Positions 36,823 to 48,377 of a DNA stretch of 64,000 nt are shown piece after piece. The notes under the pieces were generated by a model that was not told the origin of the DNA, did no database searches, and saw nothing but the letters and a program-made list of their open reading frames with translations. This stretch comes from Chytriomyces cf. hyalinus JEL632 (taxonomy: Eukaryota; Chytridiomycota; Chytridiomycetes; Chytridiales; Chytriomycetaceae). The position numbers and the translations under genes were made by a program. Location: contig JAIWWG010000022.1 in the NCBI GenBank assembly GCA_025435555.1, positions 124,001 to 188,000 on the forward strand, given 5' to 3'. Numbering within the stretch: the first letter of the stretch is position 1; the number at the start of each line of letters is the position of its first letter.

Positions 36823-37648
36823 TCACACGAGCGTGTTGAACATTGCGAGCGCTTGCACGGCCGTCGCATCCGTTTGAGACCCGGCGACAAAGTCGTTCAG
36901 CGATACTCGTCCGCAGTCGGTCTGAGACACCCAGCAATACCGATTAGCATCCCACAATGAGCAAATCCAAACGCTGTGTAGTGTACCTTGTCCAAGCGTC
37001 CCAGTAACTTTTCCACTCTTTTCTCGGGAGTGTCCTCGTCAGTCGCGTGCTTCGCCGTGCTTCCAACGCATTTATAAATGGCTGTCACAACACGCAGCAG
37101 CTCCTCATGAGTAATAAAACCGTCCCCATCCAGATCATACAATTTGAACGCCCACGCCGTCTTTTCGTCCAGGCTTCCCTTTGATGTGATGGAAATTGCA
37201 CGCATAAACTCTCTAAAGTCAACCACACCTGTTTTTTTGAGAGAGTTTCAAGTCAAGATTTGGATCAGGCGCAGTTTCAATCGATGGCAGTTTACCGTTT
37301 TTATCCGCATCAAACATGTTGAATGCGTGGTCCGCGTACGCGTTCGAATCGCCGAATGGAAAAAATTGTTTGAACAAGTCGTTGAACTGTGTTCGGGAGA
37401 TGCCGCCTGTCGGGCATTCGCTCATGAATCCCTTGTACCTGGCGAAAGGATTGTTTTGAGTACTTCATGTCCTTCCACTGACGGCAGCGCCGCTTCTTGT
37501 TTTTACCACTGCTGGAGCTCTTTTCTATTGACTAGTTTCGGTTCATCACATGCCGGAGCAAAGGTAAGCGATACGTTGACTTACAGTGTGTGGATCCCTC
37601 CAGGTAGCTTGCGTCTTCGTTAGACAGCTTCGAAGTGGCTTTGCCCAT
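36823..37648 (-). CDS. NCS1: Neuronal calcium sensor 1 / frequenin
   Basis: EF-hand calcium sensor; the fungal homologue regulates phosphatidylinositol 4-kinase and calcium responses at membranes. The N-terminus MGKATSKLS is an N-myristoylation signal. ATG 37646-37648; exon 1 ends YLEGSTH and joins through FNRKELQQW to YKGFMSECPTGGISR. The CPTGG block is the inactive first EF-hand. EF2 (DADKNG..VDFREF) and EF3 (DLDGDGFITHEELL) are intact. The last exon reads TDCGRVSLNDFVAGSQTD with AMFNTLV at the end, where EF4 has several non-canonical positions. About six short exons, total near 190 residues as usual for NCS1. Stop 36823-36825. Confidence 0.92.
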
Positions 37649-37891
37649 TTGGTAAGCTTAAGTGTGGACTTGTATTTTTTCTTGGTCTGTTTTGATTGTC
37701 CTGACAATTACTTGAAAATGAAGCCGCACTTTATGTTCAATTTTCCATGAGGCCGATCCAAACGCAACACGCACATCCAGAAAGTACTGTGAGATCCTTT
37801 GTCATCAATAACACTACTGCACAGGGGGAGAGCCGCTTTAGAGTGCAGGCTCCCGAAACTATAACATTTTTCCCATCTTTCTTCCCTTCCT

Positions 37892-39560
37892 TCAATTTCT
37901 TTCTTTGAGCGCACTATCGCTGCTCTTTTTAGATGGGGACGCACTTTGGTTTTCCTTGTCCCAAACAGCTTCTTGTTGCACTTCGAATGGTTGCACGTCT
38001 TCAACGACATCCTCTTCGGCCAGGTTGCTGGCGGCAGGCATATTCGACGATATCCACGCAGCAGTAGTACCAGCCTCAGCGCCGAGCGACAATTCATCTC
38101 CTTCAACGACAGCTGCCGATTCATGTCTGAACGCCAAACTTGGGTCAAAGCCAGTCTCATCCGAAAACACGGAGCCTTCAAAAATCGGCGCGCGCGTTGC
38201 ATTCGCTGCGTCCGTGTTAAAAAGCTGCTCGTTCGGGCGATCGGACAAAAGCGACGCGTTTTCGTCAAAAGACCCGCGTGTGCGAACGCCTGGAGTCATG
38301 TCAACGCTGCTGCTTCGGCTCGCGTTTCGCGACCCCATCGAAGTGTTTAAATGACCGCAAGCCATACATTTGAATTCTGTACGGAAATGAGAAGTTATAA
38401 TAAGAATAATATGAATAAATGGAAATAACGCACTGATGCCGTCGTATTGCTCAGGAGGGACTAAACCATTGTGCTCAAAACAGCTCTTGCAAATGAGCGC
38501 ATATTTGTTTTGTGGTCCTTCTTCTCCGCCCACTACCGCATCCATTACACGGTCGAACCAGGTTGATGATGGGGTTGTTGGCGCGACTGAGTAAAATTGA
38601 AAATGCACTTTTTTAGTCTTCATGCGCAATGAAACATGTTCCATAAACCTCCACCTCGCATAACAGGAGTTGAATTGATGGGGGTTGCAGGGATCCCACT
38701 TAATCCGTTCACATTCGGAATCTGCATAGCAGCATTTGGATGCGGTAACGTAGGAGCATTCATTAAAGAGTTTTGATTAACCCGGATTGGCGTTTGCATC
38801 GGTGCTGGGTTGTTTCCTACACAGTTTCGAAATTATCAAGTTCAGAACCCAGCCACACAAAAAATAGCGACATACCTGGTAATTGTTGCATAGGTTGATT
38901 CTTTTTCGGTGAATTCGATTTCAGAGTAGATTTCGGAGGCGTGTCAAACTTGTCAATGAGGTTCTTGGTTGTGTAATAGCCGGTCATCTTCTTAAGCTCT
39001 TCGATCTACAAAAAAACGCAGCCACACCAAAAAATGAGCAAAAACAAATGATCAATGACAGAAGAATAAAGAGAAAGAAATAACCTTGACTTTTTGAGTT
39101 GCTCGCAATGTTTCCAATCGTCGACCTGTCATTTCGAACATCAACATCGATTTGAACCTCAAGTGCACCGGAACACTGCCGCACTCAACTGCTACTTCTG
39201 AGCTTCGCTTTGTACCAGACATCCACGAGCTTCCTTGAGTAGTAGATCCTGCAAACGCATGCCATCAGCAGATACCAACAAGTGAAGGGGGACGGAAACA
39301 CACCCCACGGGGAAAAGCGCCAACACGGCCACCTTTCCCATCCACATGGACAACGGATCCTCCGCCGGATTCAGCACTGTAAAGTACGCTGCGAGAAAGA
39401 TACCATACAGCGCTCCAAGGTACTTGAGCAATGCAGTGCGCAAGGTGTTGCTCGATGCCTCACAAGACGCCATGTCCTCCTCAGTACGCTGCATGTCGTT
39501 TTCAATGTCTTGGAGGACTTGAGCAAAGTCTTCTTTGCCGCCTGTCAGCCATCGGAGCAT
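37892..39560 (-). CDS. LNP1: Lunapark (ER three-way junction protein)
   Basis: Membrane protein that stabilises three-way junctions of tubular ER. Start ATG 39558-39560: MLRWLTGGKEDFAQVLQDIE and a coiled-coil-like helix. Two hydrophobic segments follow (LGALYGIFLAAYFTVL; VAVLALFPVGC), then more coiled coil and the block EELKKMTGYYTTKNLIDKFD. A Pro/Asn-rich linker leads to the Lunapark zinc ribbon, YALICKSCFEHNGLVPPE plus FKCMACGHLN (two CX2C pairs). The C-terminus is a long Ser/Glu-rich tail ending SDSALKERN. About eight exons with small introns. The stop TGA is at 37892-37894. Confidence 0.88.
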
Positions 39561-39743
39561 TGCTTTTCGAGTGTTGGGTTGTATGCGGATTGAGGGTTGC
39601 GATTGGTTAAATATAAATAAAAGGTGTTTCGGGAAATGAATTCACTCCGCCCATTCAACAAGATGCAAGGACAGCACACACGGCTTTTCTAATAAATATA
39701 CTCGGTTTATTTGGAAAACGAGTGCCACAGAAGCTTGCTCTTT

Positions 39744-40459
39744 TCAATCCCTGTTCTCCTCCTCATCGCCTGCATTGTCTGCCCCGATACGGTTCGCAAG
39801 ATTCGCCTTCCATAGAACACCTGCAAATCAGAGCATGATGGGGCGTTAGAACAACCGCACTCCCACTCCCCACTCAAGACAAACCTTGATTGCGAAGGGC
39901 ATAGATAAAGTGCGACACAGCGTCCTTCTCATTCAGCTGCTGTTCGTTAAAGTGTTTCGTCACAGCCGCCACGAGTTCGTCCCTGTGCATTGTACTGCGG
40001 TGCGTGCGTAGACGAAGAACGCGGCTGGTGGTTTGTTTCGAGGCGTTCAGGGGTCCATGTTCACTGGAGTGGAAGGTGGATGATGAGGGGCTGCCTGCTT
40101 ACCGATACCGTCGAAGGGTTGCGTCGTCAACCTGCGGGGGTTGCGAGGATTGCGAGGGGGATGATTAGCGCTCTGGGCCTTGTGAAGACTCCCTCGGCAT
40201 CGTCAGATGAACACTCACTTGGCTGAAGTCCATCTTGCACTCTGAGGAGGAAATTTTCGACACACAAAATTCCCTGTGGTACCCAGTGAATAACCGCGGA
40301 AGAGACACTGGGAAAGTTGGATGCGACCCGGCGAGTACCAAACAGATTCGCTAGCATCAACGCGACAAATGAGCCTATTTTTGAGATATACCGATGCAAC
40401 CACTCCTTGAGGAAGAAGGAGTCACCCTTCCCGAAATAGCTCGCCTGCCCAGAAGCCAT
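39744..40459 (-). CDS. SAP30: SAP30-like Sin3-binding protein, minimal form
   Basis: Probable subunit of the Sin3/Rpd3 histone deacetylase complex. I join 40426-40459, a short exon starting at 40241 (ECKMDFSQ), VDDATLRRYR, then MHRDELVAAVTKHFNEQQLN and EKDAVSHFIYALRN, then an acidic tail. This gives about 90 residues. The DFSxxDDATLRRYR..ELxxAVxxHF..EKDxxxxFIYxLRN pattern is the SAP30 Sin3-binding domain. The first intron (184 bases, 40242-40425) is longer than its neighbours and is itself open in frame with exon 1, so an alternative retained form exists on paper. Stop TGA 39744-39746. SAP30 is usually longer (150-220 residues), so an upstream exon could be missing. Confidence 0.68.
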
Positions 40460-40668
40460 GTTTCGAAAACTGCAAAGTAAAGTGCGACTGTTGATTGGCT
40501 AAAGACTTTGTAAATCAAATGTATTCTGGTTTGTGTAGCAACCACCACATCGCGAAAAGAAGCGTGCGAGTCGAAGAAGAACTGAGCCACTGAAATTGCA
40601 AGTGCTCCCGCAAACTCAGTCCTTCAAAAACTTGCGCGTACCTTCCAACCCATATTCAACCCAATCGA

Positions 40669-41373
40669 TCAGTAGAAGAATCCGAGAATCTTTCCACCAG
40701 TCTTCTTGCGACGAGCCTCTTCGTGGTCCATGATTCCAGCAGAGGTGGTCATGACAATGAAACCGAACTGACGGGATGGCAACAGGTAGTTGACCCAGTT
40801 CTCGACATCGTCTTGCTTAACGTTGAACCGGGGGGAGATGACACCACACTTGTTGATGCGTCCAATGAGCTGAACGACAATCTTGCCGGAACGGTGGTCG
40901 TCGATGATTTCGAATTCACCAATGTAACCTGAAACAGGGAAGGGTCCGTTTCAATACGGAATTATAGGATTGGGATGATGGTTCAAATGGAAGAGAGCGA
41001 GTGAGAGAGAGAGTGGGAGAGTGGGAGAGATGTTGGAGCAAGTAAAACCCAAACGCCGGAGGCAATAAGGTGCATGGGCTGTAAGCTTGTACCCAGAATT
41101 CAATATATCGAAGTCTTAAAAAACGTTTTGTCGACTTGTTAAGTGACGCTAACGCCCGACAATGTCCAGTTATAACTTCGAATGGAAAACACGCGATAGG
41201 TAGATATGATGACGGCGGAGTTTTTGGAGTGGATGCATACCGTGCTTCTGCATGACGGACAGGAACTTGATGATGACCTTGGAGGAAGGACGGATCATGA
41301 CTTGACGCTTGCCCATCTTCTCGGCGTTGACAATGCTCTTCAGGCAGTCGTTAAGGACGGAAACGCGAACCAT
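40669..41373 (-). CDS. RPS22: 40S ribosomal protein S22 / uS8
   Basis: Small-subunit ribosomal protein (S15A/uS8). Exons 41241-41373 and 40669-40928 give exactly 130 residues, the universal length. Sequence blocks [54 protein letters not shown] and [20 protein letters not shown] match across the length. The phase-1 intron of 312 bases (40929-41240) is far longer than most in the window and has a pyrimidine-rich 3' part. The start ATG 41371-41373 has a strong purine context. Stop TGA 40669-40671. Confidence 0.97.
40991..41030. repeat. GA-rich microsatellite in the RPS22 intron
   Basis: Imperfect GAGA/GTGGGAGA repeats on the plus strand; on the transcribed minus strand they form the CT-rich polypyrimidine part of the RPS22 intron. 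Confidence 0.7.
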
Positions 41374-42132
41374 TTTTGATCAGACTAACGGCGGAAACAT
41401 CGCATTTAGATACAGCCAGACCGATCAGAGGGCATGATGGATTCAGAGTGAGAGACGAACTGTATTCAAGAGATATCGCAACAACATTAAACAAACACAT
41501 CCAAGAAAAGAGAGGTAACAAACAGGCGGATATTGAGTCACTGCAGCCACATCATGGTAACACGGGCATGGGCACGCTGCATCAGCAGCAATACCCACAC
41601 TTCGGATGCCAGATTCGGCACCAATTGCAGCGACTCAAAGGTCCACTACTTTTTCGCCATCGGTATCTCAAGTTGTAAGTAACGAGAGAGCGATGGGAAA
41701 GAGGCAACCTTGACACCTTGATGCAATACTACATACAGGCGATCGAGAGAAGCCGATGTGAAAAAGTAGAGCAGCTTCGCAGCAACTGCTGAGAGCTGCT
41801 CCTGTTGTCAACCCATTCGAATCCAAGAAGGAATGTGAATGCTTGCAGTCAACCAACGGCCATCAAACAAAGTTGGTTTCGATCTGATGATGGTACCGGC
41901 GTCTTTGAATACAGTTGAGTGGGCTGGGATGGGATGGTGGTGGATGATGGTGCGGATGGGTTGTCGTTGGGCCAGAGAGCAGCATGCTTACAAAATTTGA
42001 CTGGGTTAAAATTTCAGACCCGGAACCTCATCAATGCTGACTCTGGTCAAACTCGGATACAAGTCCCTTCATGTCTTTCCCCGCAAAATCCCCACTCATA
42101 GTATGTGTTCGCCTTTAAATGGCACATAACTG
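41374..42132. other. Intergenic, RPS22 upstream region, 759 bases
   Basis: A 100-codon frame at 41376-41678 (plus) starts at a TTG and shows no family features. Short CAG-rich stretches occur near 41580. A 5' UTR intron of RPS22 could lie here but I cannot place it. No RNA gene recognised. Confidence 0.4.
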
Positions 42133-43192
42133 TTACGTGGATTTATTCCGAATCATGAGCTCCCGAATTTCAAACACATGCCGCATCATTTGAAGCGACT
42201 GCATCTTGAGAAATTCGGCAGATCGAGAATCCATTACTGCGTTTTTCGTATTCTTTTTCACTGATTTGTTTGTTTGAAGAGGGGGACTTTCGAGAATCAT
42301 CTTTTGTGCAAGCAGCTCTTGCAGACCTGCAATTTCATTTTTGAGTGTCGCGCATTCTCTTCTAGTGTCACGCAATTGCGCTTCGAGGTCTGCAACAAGT
42401 GATGCGTTCGTGTCTGTTTGGGAACCCAGTTTCAAGTTGGACGACGAAACTCTCAAAGCGTGGGCAATTCGTTGAGGCTCGTTTGTTGCTGTGCGCTGAG
42501 ATGGGGCGCCGACGGACTTCGCAGATGCACGCGTCTGTTTTTCCAGTGCAGGCGGCTTTGCTTCGGCTTTCCTCGGCGCTCTTGCTGACGTTACGGCAAC
42601 AGGATTTTGGCGCGGGCTCGATACGGGCGAACTTGCGGCAGAGTTGCGGGTAATTTGACTGTCCCGGAGCATGAATTGCACTGCCTCAACGAACCAAGCA
42701 TTCGAGGTGGGGTCCACTGGCCTGCCATTGTTTTTTGCGCGGCTCCAGTCCGTGAAGCCAAGACCGTCCAGGTCTCTAACGCATATCTTTGTAAAGAGAG
42801 CGTTGAAAGAATGCTCGTTCGCCCTTTTCTCGTCCGCAGATAAGTTTCGCTTGATTTCGAGCCTCTGTCCGTAAAGGCAGCACTTCAGGAACAAGACAGG
42901 ATCACCCACAATCTGTTTTGAATACCAGCTCCGCTTTTCGCGCATCAATAAGCTTTGCTATGCCGTCAGCACCCATGCGCTCCATCAACGTCGCGAGGAT
43001 GCGCTGCCGCCCTGGATTGCCGAACTAGACTCAACATCCGCTCCTTGCCTGGAACAATCGATACCACTCACCCCGAATTGCCGCCGCAGCGGACCCACCA
43101 GACACAACCTCCACAAACATCTCGTCGCTCACTTCACGGAATTCGCTCACGACATGCCTCAACCGCGCCGCGAGTTCGTAGACGTGTGCCAT
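42133..43192 (-). CDS. Unrecognised coiled-coil protein
   Basis: Start ATG 43190-43192: MAHVYELAARLRHVVSEFRE. The first exon joins in phase 1 (donor GTGAGTGG, acceptor AATCCAG) to GRQRILATLMERMGADGIAK. A second, only 43-base intron (GTATTC..CTGAAG) then joins in phase 0 to CCLYGQRLEIKRNLSADEK. The rest is one long exon with KICVRDLDGLGFTDWSRAKN, a basic Ala/Ser/Pro linker, a coiled coil (VADLEAQLRDTRRECATLKN) and a C-terminal helix with LKMQSLQMMRHVF. About 325 residues. No family recognised; the layout (N-terminal helical domain plus coiled coil) recalls centrosomal or cytoskeletal adaptors. Without the 43-base intron the reading frame breaks, so that join needs transcript support. Confidence 0.6.
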
Positions 43193-43545
43193 GTTTGTGT
43201 TTGGGATTCGGACTTGCGAAATATTTTTATCACAAAGCAAACACACTCAACAATGACACGCGAGATGCTGACCGCAGCAGACAACAGTTTGAGCTGCAGC
43301 ATGTCGCCGTGTCGGACGGATCAAATGACTGGTCTTGGTCTGCAGACGTCCATTGCTTGCACACATGGCACTCTGACTGGACACATTCTGAAGCACTGAA
43401 GCGACAATGCAATCGTCTCTATGGACATGATGGGACGCAGCTAAAGTTAAATAAAATATGTAAAAACAGTGACCGGGAGAGATAAGCACATTTTCTGTGA
43501 CGTCTTAAAAAATCTTTCTCAAAACCAAGCTGATCAACACGAAAC
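43193..43545. other. Divergent promoter region
   Basis: This 353-base region lies between the starts of the coiled-coil gene (minus) and ARG4 (plus). No clear gene or repeat. The TGACTGG at 43327 and nearby TGAC elements could be amino-acid-control sites, but that is speculative. Confidence 0.4.
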
Positions 43546-45329
<1,784 letters not shown>

Positions 45330-45449
45330 CTCTCGTGCAATGGGGTTTTTTTACCTGCGGATTTGGAAATAAAGTCACCTGTTGACTGTATCCTCCCGAA
45401 AGACTTTTTGCAAAGTAACAATCAGGCACTAATTGATTGCCTTTATTAA

Positions 45450-46925
45450 TTACAATTTACAGAGAAACCAATGCAACCACGCAGCAACAGAAAGTAAGAC
45501 AAGGGCATAAAGTGGTAGCTTGGAGCGTGTATGGCGTTTTATGGTTTGTTTTTCGGCGCCGAATGAGTGTCCGTACTCTTCAAGTTTGTAATGATTGCGA
45601 GACGGACCAGCAATTCTGGCCGCCGTCGGCAAGTAAGAACGCGGAAAGTTTCCAGAAATGGGAAGCCCAAGAACCATTTCTGCGACAGCTCGACCAGATA
45701 AAAAGCACCGAGTCATTCCATGTCCACAAAATCCAGCAATCACAAATTCTTTCCCACGACCAATGGCTTCCAAAGAACCCACGAATGGCGTTTTATCCGC
45801 CGTGAATCCCATAATTCCAGCCCATTCGCGTTCCACCGCAACTTGTTCATTCTCAAACCCATGAAACTTGGATGGAAGATACTGCTTCAATGCAGCAGAG
45901 ACAGTCTTGTTGAGCGCGTCATCCCTGTCGCAACCAAAATCCTCTTGTTCCGCCAGGTATCGCATTCCACCTAGTACAATCCGGCCGTCACCCCTGCCGC
46001 TCATGTATTCGCGGCCCGCGTTTGCGATAAATGCAAACATTCCATCTTTCCAGAACGGATTACTTGAAGGGACGGTACAGATGACTTGATTGCGTACAGG
46101 TGTAATTTCAAGTTCTGGAAGGATAGCTGAAGTCCAAGCATTCGTGGCGTAGACCACTTTTCGCGCAAAGAAGGACCCTTTGGACGTTTCAAGGGAGAAA
46201 AGATTTCGAGTTGGATCGGGAACCACCTTTTCCACGAAGCACTCCTTGTAGAAATAAGCGTTGGCATTTTCCCGCAAAGTGGATGAAGCGATTGCGAGGA
46301 CCAGTTTTGCGGGATTAACCCGCCATTCGCGAAACTGCACGGCTCCATGGGTAACGTTTCTGTTGACTTTGCAACCAGTCAATTGGACGACTTGTTCTCG
46401 AGAGACTAAATGCGCCTGGATATCGCAGCCCGCTGCTTCCCAGTCGTGGATATCCTTTTCGATTTCGGCCCGGTTGTCGATGGTTGAGAGAGCCTTGAAC
46501 CCGCCCTTTTTCAACTCGGTCCATTCAGTGTCGTCACCGCACTCGCTGACAAATTGCTGCATGGCAGCGACGCTGTCAAACTCAAAGCGGCCCAGTCGCT
46601 GCGCTTCTTCTCTGCCGTGCAATGCAACCACAGACTCAAAGGCGCCTGGAACACCCGGCCGCACAAGCCCCCCGTTCCGTCCCGACGCGCCGCCGGCAAC
46701 GCCACGGGCATCGAGCACTGCGATACGAAGTGTCCCTCGTGAAAGCCGGGACAGATGCAGCGCCGTCGAGAAGCCAGACAGTCCCGCGCCGACGATGGCC
46801 ACATCAAAGTGGAAGGCTGAAGATGGTGGCGGAGATGAGGGGAGACGATCGAGTGGGAGGTTGTGTAGCCAGTGGGATTGGAGCGGGTTTTTCGCGACTC
46901 GTGGTTTTTGAGTTGTGGGGTGCAT
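45450..46925 (-). CDS. FAD-dependent amine/amino-acid oxidase (DAO family), tail-anchored
   Basis: Intronless gene, 491 residues. FAD-binding Rossmann motif VAIVGAGLSGFSTALHLSR near residue 42, then DARGVAGGASGRNGGLVRPG, the second conserved GRNGG block of DAO-family oxidases. The short N-terminal NPLQSHWLHNLP resembles the NPxxSxW start common in fungal DAO proteins. The C-terminal FAD contact is FCGHGMTRCFLSGRAVAEM. After a basic segment (KRHTRSKLPL) the last 20 residues form one hydrophobic helix ending WFLCKL, a likely membrane tail anchor. The substrate is unknown; similar proteins oxidise gamma-glutamylputrescine, sarcosine or amino acids. The absence of introns contrasts with most neighbours. 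Confidence 0.85.
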   Translation of the reverse strand: MHPTTQKPRVAKNPLQSHWLHNLPLDRLPSSPPPSSAFHFDVAIVGAGLSGFSTALHLSRLSRGTLRIAVLDARGVAGGASGRNGGLVRPGVPGAFESVVALHGREEAQRLGRFEFDSVAAMQQFVSECGDDTEWTELKKGGFKALSTIDNRAEIEKDIHDWEAAGCDIQAHLVSREQVVQLTGCKVNRNVTHGAVQFREWRVNPAKLVLAIASSTLRENANAYFYKECFVEKVVPDPTRNLFSLETSKGSFFARKVVYATNAWTSAILPELEITPVRNQVICTVPSSNPFWKDGMFAFIANAGREYMSGRGDGRIVLGGMRYLAEQEDFGCDRDDALNKTVSAALKQYLPSKFHGFENEQVAVEREWAGIMGFTADKTPFVGSLEAIGRGKEFVIAGFCGHGMTRCFLSGRAVAEMVLGLPISGNFPRSYLPTAARIAGPSRNHYKLEEYGHSFGAEKQTIKRHTRSKLPLYALVLLSVAAWLHWFLCKL

Positions 46926-46943
46926 GTTTTATTCTGTTTCTGA

Positions 46944-47002
46944 TCTTGTTCTTGTTCTTGTTCTTCTTCCTTCTTCTTCCTTCTTCCTTCTTCCTTCTTC
47001 CT
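46944..47002. repeat. TTC/TTCC microsatellite in a divergent promoter
   Basis: Repeats of CTTGTT, then TTCTTCC, run for about 59 bases upstream of both the DAO-family gene (minus) and the glycosyltransferase-like gene (plus). This is a polypyrimidine/polypurine tract in a 234-base bidirectional promoter. Confidence 0.75.
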
Positions 47003-47159
47003 CACAAGCTGCACAAGCTGAGCGATGCGCACCACTCTCGCCCACCACGTGCCAAACTTGACCCAACCACTCTGTTTGCAATGCAATTTTTTCCTGCTTC
47101 CATTCAACACGATTTTTTTAAAAAATCACTCAACCGCTCTTTTTCCCAATCTTTGAATT

Positions 47160-48088
47160 ATGTCGTTCAAAGCCAGCCGCATCGCTCTCGTCTTTGCCGT
47201 CACTGCCTGTCTCTCCCTCCTTCTCCTCACTGCACCGCTGGCCATCCATCCCAAGCGAGACAACCACCCACTCCCGCTCGCATCAGTCGTCATCTCAAGC
47301 GTGCTGAATCACAAGCCCGACCCGCAAAGTGGAAACACTATCACCAACTTTACCGAATACACCAGCAACTGGGCCGTGTCTGTCGACCGCTACCCTAACG
47401 TTCATGGCGTCATACTGACCAACATGGCCAACGATCAAGATGTCCAGCACTTTCAACGATTCAAACGCATCCAGATTATCCATGTCGACCCAGAAAACAA
47501 CTCCCTTTTTACGGAGAACCCACACTTCAGCGGCAACAACATGAAATTCCTGGTTATTAAGCAATGGCTCCAAAAAAATGTCCATTTGTACCGGAAGGCG
47601 CTGGTAACAGATCTTGCGGATGTGGAGCTGCTCCGGAATCCGTTCGACTTTATGACAGCAATGGATGCAAGCGTCGGCAGCCCACAGGTCTATGCAGGCA
47701 GTGAGCATTCAGATGTAAGCAACGCTTGAAAACCTTGATCCTCAAAAAAAATTAAAATTAAATTTTTTTTAATGACGATTAGGATGGCATGCCCTGGATA
47801 GACAACTTGTGGACAGAATGCACGCGACTTCGGCGCGACCCGAGCGAGTACCCCGTCATTTACAATTGCGGTATCCTTGGCGGGGACATGCAAGGCGTGA
47901 TTCATTTCCTGGATCGGATGGAGTCGGTCATGAAGCAATGGCGACACGGGTTCTGCGACATGATTGCCTTCATGCAAGTGATTCACGAATACTACCAAGA
48001 CAATGTCGTGACCGGATTTCCCCTTCACACGCAATTTAAAAGCTTCCGGAATAGCTCCAATTCCCTTGCCTTTATCCGGCACAAGTAG
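47160..48088 (+). CDS. Type II membrane glycosyltransferase-like protein
   Basis: Exons 47160-47714 and 47783-48088 (phase 0; the intron ends in an A/T-rich stretch and ATTAG), 286 residues. A basic start (MSFKASR) and one hydrophobic segment (about 8-28) predict a single-pass type II Golgi/ER protein. VLTDL-type motif ALVTDLADVELLRNPFDFM is like the donor-binding DxD region of small nucleotide-sugar transferases found across early fungi and protists. GMPWIDNL and YNCGILGGD match the later NCG(I/V)xGG block of these proteins. Substrate unknown. A candidate N-glycosylation site is NFTEY near residue 62. Confidence 0.65.
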
Positions 48089-48377
48089 ATAAAATAAAAT
48101 CTGTTTATAAGTTTCACTGCCACGCACAAGCATTCTCAGCAGCGCCGCTCACCACTGCTCGTACCTTGTATCCCGGCATTTCGTTAAATGGCCAGCATGG
48201 TGCTTTCTGGTCCTCTTCTGGCAACGCATATTCTTCCTCTCACACTACCAGACAACTGCTGCCGTCAGGAATCAAGAAACGCAACTATATTTTCCAGTCC
48301 ACAAAATAGAAAGCAATGCGATGAAGCGAATGTGAAACAACCTCTGAGAAGATAGAAATAAACAGAAAAACGGGCAC

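Noticed and set aside
41376-41678. 100-codon open frame upstream of RPS22
   Set aside because: It starts at a TTG rather than an ATG, has no family features, and covers the likely RPS22 promoter and leader.
41808-41830. ATTCGAATCC, resembling a tRNA T-loop
   Set aside because: The stem is not complementary and no cloverleaf is found upstream on either strand.
46511-47398. Overlapping 199- and 258-codon frames across the DAO gene and its promoter
   Set aside because: These are low-complexity frames created by the TTC/TTCC repeat and by the antisense of the true DAO coding region.
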